From: Nitrospirota bacterium
Lineage (GTDB): Bacteria; Nitrospirota; Thermodesulfovibrionia; UBA6902; DSMQ01
DNA: 8,716 nt
Assembly: GCA_016207865.1 (NCBI GenBank)
Contig: JACQZD010000048.1
Coordinates: 1-8,716, forward strand
Reading direction: 5' to 3'
The notes beneath the pieces were generated by a model. That model was not told the origin of the DNA. It was given only the letters and a program-made list of their open reading frames with translations, and ran no database searches. Both the position numbers and the translations under genes were made by a program. Shown here one piece after another: positions 5,255-8,716 of the stretch; position 1 is the first letter of the stretch; each line of letters starts with the position of its first letter.

Positions 5255-6325
5255 ATGAAAATTTTATCAAAATATTTTTTAAAGGAATTTCTAAAATTCT
5301 TTTTTATAATTCTGCTTGTGCTGACGGCAATCCTGCTGGTTGCGGAATTTTTTGACAAAGTAAATGAATTCTACTCCCAGAAACCTCCCGCTTACCTGGT
5401 AATTGAATATCTTTTGCTTCAGTGCCCTAAATTTCTATTGTTTGCATCGCCTGCGGCATCCCTGCTGTCCATTCTCCTTACTATCGGAATTGCAATGAAA
5501 TGGAAGGAGACGGTGGTGATTCAGGCCTCAGGGCTGAGTTTAAAAAAATTCTTCTCCTCCTTCATCGTTACAGGAATTATAATCAGCATTTTTGCCCTGC
5601 TCATAGGTGAAACCATCGTCCCTGCCGCGACAAGAAAGGCGTCCTGGATAAGAAATCACAGGATATTGCAGAAGCAGTCCAGAATTACATATCAGGAAGG
5701 CGCGTTGTGGCTTAAGGGCCGTGACGGCAGTTTAATCCGCATCAGAGATTTTGTCGGAGATGAAAACACCATCCTGAAAATCAGCATCTTCAACTTTGAC
5801 AATGCCTTTGAATTAATCAGGAGGACCGAGGCTGAAAGCGCCAGATGGATTAATAACAGATGGGAACTTGACAATGTGACGGTATTTGACTTTTCCGTCA
5901 ATAAAACCTCAACACACAAATCCATTGTCTCTCAGGCAATTGAAGAGCCGAGGATTTTTAAAGAAGAGATGCGGAAGCCGGAAGAAATGAATTTTTTTGA
6001 GCTTTATGCCTATTACAAAAGGCTTGAGAAGGCAGGATTTAAAAATCTTAAATATGTCGTGGACCTTTACGGGAAATTAGCTTATCCGATGGTGAATTTT
6101 GTCATGGTGCTTTTTGGAATAGCCCTGGTCCTGAACAGCAGGCTGGGAGGCGGCTTAAAGGCAGCGGGGCTGGGCATTGTTGTGAGTATTTGCTACTGGC
6201 TTATTTATTCAATCAGCGCATCCCTCGGCAACACAGGCGTCATCCCGCCATGGCTTGCGCCATGGATAGGGCCGGTTCTTTTCAGCACAGGCGGGGGATA
6301 CATGTATTTGAGGATCAGGGAGTAA
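5255..6325 (+). CDS. lptG: LPS export system permease LptG (YjgP/YjgQ family)
   Basis: LptG is the partner of LptF in the LptB2FG complex and helps form the LPS-binding cavity. Its 356 residues are of normal length. Helices lie at about 13-33, 60-80 and 102-122, then a periplasmic domain (about 125-265), then helices at 275-294, 302-322 and 331-352. MKILSKYFLKEFLKFF is a typical LptG N-terminus, and ETVVIQASGLSLKKF (85-99) matches the conserved cytoplasmic loop of the family. An AAGG at 5244-5247 sits 7 bases before the ATG. A five-codon frame (ATG 5241, MKVEG, TGA 5256-5258) overlaps the start as ATGA and might couple translation. It lies 165 bp after lptF, a gap filled by a repeat element and a hairpin. 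It may share the lptF transcript; no separate promoter is obvious. The genes for LptB, LptC and LptA are not in the window. Confidence 0.92.
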   Translation: MKILSKYFLKEFLKFFFIILLVLTAILLVAEFFDKVNEFYSQKPPAYLVIEYLLLQCPKFLLFASPAASLLSILLTIGIAMKWKETVVIQASGLSLKKFFSSFIVTGIIISIFALLIGETIVPAATRKASWIRNHRILQKQSRITYQEGALWLKGRDGSLIRIRDFVGDENTILKISIFNFDNAFELIRRTEAESARWINNRWELDNVTVFDFSVNKTSTHKSIVSQAIEEPRIFKEEMRKPEEMNFFELYAYYKRLEKAGFKNLKYVVDLYGKLAYPMVNFVMVLFGIALVLNSRLGGGLKAAGLGIVVSICYWLIYSISASLGNTGVIPPWLAPWIGPVLFSTGGGYMYLRIRE

Positions 6326-6358
6326 TCCAGGATTTAGGTAGCCGCAAATGCATTTTTT

Positions 6359-6430
6359 GTCAACCTCCGGCTTGACCGGGGGATCCAAAATATATTAAAA
6401 ACGCTGGATTCCCGCCTACGCGGGAATGAC
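6359..6430. repeat. Composite GTCATTCC-family element between convergent lptG and propeller genes
   Basis: The right hairpin (6404-6430) is well preserved: ATTCCCGC (6408-6415) pairs with GCGGGAAT (6420-6427), ending in GAATGAC. The left half (6359-6386) is degraded but keeps a GTCA start, a CTCCGG/CCGGGG pairing and a GGATCC end. It lies between the 3' ends of converging genes, with no other terminator visible, so it may stop transcription from both sides; that role is inferred. Confidence 0.7.
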
Positions 6431-6452
6431 AATAGCAAGGTACATCCGCTCT

Positions 6453-7445
6453 TTAATTAACCGCTATGCCCCACGGTGAACCCGAATAAGTGCTGTCAGT
6501 AGAAGGGGCCAGCTTTACCGTGCCCGCAACTTTATTGCTTGCCGTGTCAATAACGGAAACCGAAACATCTCCGTGATTTACCACATATAATTTGCCGCTT
6601 TCAGAATCAATCGCAATACCGATCGGCTCCTTGCCGACATTGATTTTTTCAATTACCTTGTCAGTATTAGTATCAACAACCGCCACTGCATTTTCTTCCC
6701 TTATTGTCACATACGCCCTGTTCTTTGCAGGATTAACTGCAATATACCAAGCCGCCTTTCCGATATCTATCGTGCCCGTTTCTTTATTGCTCTTTGCGTC
6801 AAGGACCATCACTTTCCCTTTGCCGTGAATCGCCACATAAACTTTCTTTTTGTTCTGGTCCACCGCAACGCCGAGCGGCGTGTCAATCGTCTTAATTGTA
6901 TCTATCACCTTATTGTCTGCCGTATTAACCACTGAAACAGTCCAGTCGCCGGAATTGCTTATATATAGTTTGTTATCAATAATCTTCATGTCAAACGGTC
7001 CGACACCTACTTCAATTTTACCTTTAACCGTATTGGTTTTAAGGTCAAGAACAGAGAGGGTTTTGTTTAAATTTTTTCCGTCAACCATATTTTCAGTATC
7101 AGCGGCATATCCGATTCCTGCAGAGGGATTTAAAGCTACGGACATAGGACCGATGCCGACTTTTATCTTTCCAACCGTTTCATTGCTTGCAAGGTCTATC
7201 ACAGAAACCGTGCTGTCGCCGGGGCTGGAATTAACAACATACAGCTTCTTGCTTGCGGAGTCAATCGCCATGCCGGCAGGCCAGACCCCCGCCCTTATTG
7301 TCATTACAACTTCGTTTTTTGCGGTATCAATAACAGAAACTGTATTATTGCCTGAATTACTTACATACACCTTCCCTGCATGGGCAGCAAACGGACTCAA
7401 TACAATTATCATAGCCGCGTAAATCATTAAACCTTTTAACTTCAT
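6453..7445 (-). CDS. Secreted seven-bladed YVTN/YncE-type beta-propeller protein
   Basis: A Sec signal peptide is clear: basic MKLKG, hydrophobic core, then AHA, with cleavage predicted after residue 23. The mature part is seven tandem blades of about 42-46 residues, each with K-[LV]-Y-V..N...TVSVIDTA.N.V..TI.VG..P.G[IV]A[IV]. The blades begin near residues 24, 67, 111, 158, 201, 243 and 285, and the last ends WGIAVN at the C-terminus, so the propeller looks closed and complete. Blade 3 carries an insertion (around ENMVDGKNLNK). There are no haem motifs, membrane helices or catalytic residues, so a periplasmic or extracellular binding role is the likeliest reading; the ligand is unknown. The ATG is supported by an AGGAGGGAGAGGG purine tract (7449-7461 on the complement). 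It converges on lptG and is separated from deoC by 291 bp, so it is probably transcribed alone. Confidence 0.88.
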   Translation of the reverse strand: MKLKGLMIYAAMIIVLSPFAAHAGKVYVSNSGNNTVSVIDTAKNEVVMTIRAGVWPAGMAIDSASKKLYVVNSSPGDSTVSVIDLASNETVGKIKVGIGPMSVALNPSAGIGYAADTENMVDGKNLNKTLSVLDLKTNTVKGKIEVGVGPFDMKIIDNKLYISNSGDWTVSVVNTADNKVIDTIKTIDTPLGVAVDQNKKKVYVAIHGKGKVMVLDAKSNKETGTIDIGKAAWYIAVNPAKNRAYVTIREENAVAVVDTNTDKVIEKINVGKEPIGIAIDSESGKLYVVNHGDVSVSVIDTASNKVAGTVKLAPSTDSTYSGSPWGIAVN

Positions 7446-7736
7446 ATTCCCTCTCCCTCCTTTTTAAAAATGGTTCTTCTTTAAATTAGTTGCTAATAAT
7501 TTCTTGAAATGCCTCTTAATGTCATTCCCCGATTTAATCGGGGAATCCAGACCCCGTCCCCGTAAAAATGAAAGCTTTTAAAAAGTACTGGATACTCCGG
7601 TCAAGCCGGAGTATGACAGTACTTAACATGGTAGAGGATTTACCAGATATACAGTAACATTATTTTTTGTAAAAAAAGTTAGCTTCGGTTTACATCTATT
7701 TAAGGTTTGTATTTTAATATCGTTTACCTTGAGATT
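7446..7736. other. Intergenic region upstream of the propeller gene
   Basis: No gene is visible. It holds the propeller's SD, a short ATTAG-TTG-CTAAT inverted repeat (7485-7497), the composite repeat at 7521-7617, and an AT-rich stretch (7640-7736) downstream of deoC. The promoter of the propeller gene should be here on the minus strand, but no -35/-10 pair is convincing. Confidence 0.5.
7521..7617. repeat. Composite GTCATTCC-family element between deoC and the propeller gene
   Basis: The left hairpin (7521-7550) has ATTCCCCGATT (7524-7534) complementary to AATCGGGGAAT (7536-7546). The right hairpin (7588-7617) pairs ATACTCCGG (7592-7600) with CCGGAGTAT (7606-7614) around TCAAG. The outer ends are GTCAT and ATGAC, the inner ends ATCCAG and CTGGAT, and a 37-base spacer lies between. 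This is the best preserved copy in the window. Confidence 0.8.
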
Positions 7737-8393
7737 TCAAGACAGAGCTTCCTTCATTATCCCGACGCCGGAGCTTGTGCCTATCCTCGTGGCCCCTGCC
7801 CCGGTAAATGACAGCACCTCCTTCAGGGTTTTAATCCCTCCTGCGGCTTTTATCCCTATCCTGCCGCCTGTAGCTTTCCTGATTATTTCAACGTCCCTGA
7901 CCGCCGCGCCTGCAGAAGCAAATCCCGTAGAGGTCTTTACAAATTCAGCGCCGGCCTCCATCACAGCCAAAGACGCCTTTATTTTTTCATCGTCTGAAAG
8001 ATAACATGTTTCTATAATTATCTTGTGAACCGCAGACGGCGTGGCAGTTACAAAATCAGAAATCTCTTTTTTCACGGCATCCCATTTGCCGGCTTTGGCT
8101 GTACCGATATTCATTACCATATCAAGCTCGTCAGCGCCTTCATGCACGGATTTCATTGCTTCAAACACCTTGGCCCCTGAGAAAGTCGCGCCGAGAGGGA
8201 AACCGATTACCGTCGTAATACTGACATTACTTCCGCTAAGAATTTTATTAGCTGTTTTTATAAAACACGGATTAACGCATACCGAGAAAAAACCATATTC
8301 TTCAGCCTCCGCGCAAAGTCTCTCAATGTCTTTCAGAGAGGCCTCGGGCTTAAGCAGGGTGTGGTCAATCAATCTTGCTATGTTAATTTTCAT
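7737..8393 (-). CDS. deoC: Deoxyribose-phosphate aldolase
   Basis: DeoC cleaves 2-deoxyribose 5-phosphate to glyceraldehyde 3-phosphate and acetaldehyde, in deoxynucleoside breakdown, using a Schiff-base lysine in a TIM barrel. All hallmarks are present: IDHTLLKP (9-16), GFPLGA (64-69), ADELDMVMNIG (87-97, catalytic Asp 91), EFVKTSTGF (150-158, Schiff-base Lys 153), GIKAAGGI (180-187, second catalytic Lys 182) and the phosphate-binding RIGTSSGV (203-210). Its 218 residues fit the short DeoC type. The ATG gives the normal N-terminus (MKINIARLIDHTLLKP), although no SD is visible. It begins 25 bases after the stop of the aminotransferase gene on the same strand, so the two are probably cotranscribed, perhaps with translational reinitiation. 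No other nucleoside catabolism gene is in view. Confidence 0.95.
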   Translation of the reverse strand: MKINIARLIDHTLLKPEASLKDIERLCAEAEEYGFFSVCVNPCFIKTANKILSGSNVSITTVIGFPLGATFSGAKVFEAMKSVHEGADELDMVMNIGTAKAGKWDAVKKEISDFVTATPSAVHKIIIETCYLSDDEKIKASLAVMEAGAEFVKTSTGFASAGAAVRDVEIIRKATGGRIGIKAAGGIKTLKEVLSFTGAGATRIGTSSGVGIMKEALS

Positions 8394-8418
8394 CGCATAA
8401 GTGCGGATGTATCAGCGG

Positions 8419-8716
8419 TTATTTGTGGGCCTTTATATATGCATCAACCTTTTTTCTGTAGGCTGCAAGAAGCGCTTTGGTGATTTTGCCTGTCTTTGAA
8501 CCTATCTTGATGTCGTCAATTTTTGTTACAGGCATTATCTCCCTTGTAGTGCTGGATATGAAAACCTCATCGGCGTCATACACGTCGTCCGGGATAAACC
8601 TTCCTTCCATGAGTTTCATTCCGGCTTCGTCCGCCAAATTCAGGACGATGCGCCTTGTTATCCCGTCCAGAATGCCGACCTCAAGCTCGGGCGTAAACAG
8701 GGTTTTGTTTTTTATA
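8419..8716 (-). CDS. Class IV aminotransferase (branched-chain or D-amino-acid type), N-terminus outside window
   Basis: These are PLP enzymes that move amino groups between an amino acid and a 2-oxo acid. The frame is open to the right edge and ends at TAA 8419-8421, giving the last 98 or so residues of a family usually near 280-300. Visible family features are TPELEVGILDGITRR, where GI..GITR is the conserved PLP-phosphate contact, then ADEVFISSTTREIMPV, the class IV C-terminal signature, and the IGSKTGKITKALLAAYR tail. The TTG at 8637 is internal, because homologous residues continue upstream to the edge. The STTREIMPV form is shared by D-alanine aminotransferase-like and some branched-chain enzymes; the catalytic lysine and the substrate-defining N-terminal part are missing, so I leave the symbol blank. 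Probable first gene of an operon with deoC. Confidence 0.88.
   Translation of the reverse strand, partial: IKNKTLFTPELEVGILDGITRRIVLNLADEAGMKLMEGRFIPDDVYDADEVFISSTTREIMPVTKIDDIKIGSKTGKITKALLAAYRKKVDAYIKAHK

Noticed and set aside
6850..7422. 190-residue plus-strand frame opposite the propeller gene
   Set aside because: The minus strand carries a signal peptide, seven clear blades and an SD; the plus-strand product is a hydrophobic shadow created by repeated valine/threonine codons.
8041..8400. Plus-strand frame of 119 residues opposite deoC
   Set aside because: DeoC on the other strand has all catalytic motifs; this frame has no recognisable domain or start signal.

Overview
The window looks like a chromosomal stretch from a diderm (Gram-negative) bacterium of moderate GC with AT-rich intergenic spaces. 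LptF and LptG imply an outer membrane carrying LPS. The mix of an alpha-type (short) glutamine synthetase, GlnE, many dispersed palindromes and a secreted YVTN propeller would fit a Nitrospirota- or deltaproteobacterium-like lineage. That placement is an inference from general resemblance, not a proven assignment.

Layout. Positions 1-2081 (+) are the C-terminal three quarters of glnE, the two-domain glutamine synthetase adenylyltransferase/adenylyl-removase, open at the left edge. Positions 2170-2508 (+) encode a small unnamed membrane protein. Positions about 2553-3671 (+) are a type I glutamine synthetase reading frame that is damaged in two ways. It has no standard start codon in front of its conserved N-terminus, and it lacks about 60 residues of active-site sequence at 3336-3341. 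Positions 4016-5089 and 5255-6325 (+) are lptF and lptG, the transmembrane subunits of the LPS exporter. Three genes on the minus strand follow: a secreted seven-bladed YVTN beta-propeller protein (6453-7445), deoC (7737-8393) and the C-terminal third of a class IV aminotransferase (8419 to the right edge). The last two are probably one transcript, read from the right.

How the genes relate. glnE and glnA belong to nitrogen control, although the GS here is of the alpha subtype, which is not the usual adenylylation substrate, and looks catalytically dead. lptF and lptG encode the two halves of the LptB2FG permease. Their usual tight coupling is interrupted here by a 79-bp repeat.

The non-coding part is unusually structured. 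One family of head-to-head GTCAT...ATGAC palindromes occupies every intergenic gap from 3672 to 7736. A cluster of AAGGCA/TGCCTT palindromes fills the 344-bp gap before lptF. A different C/G-rich palindrome sits in frame inside glnE, and an AT-rich inverted repeat supplies the last codons of glnE. Two TGnTATAAT extended -10 boxes precede glnA and lptF; the second lies so close to the lptF ATG that a leaderless transcript is likely. I found no tRNA, rRNA, CRISPR array, transposase or complete new multigene system. The strongest second-look items are the broken glnA, the in-frame palindrome in glnE and the repeat clusters.
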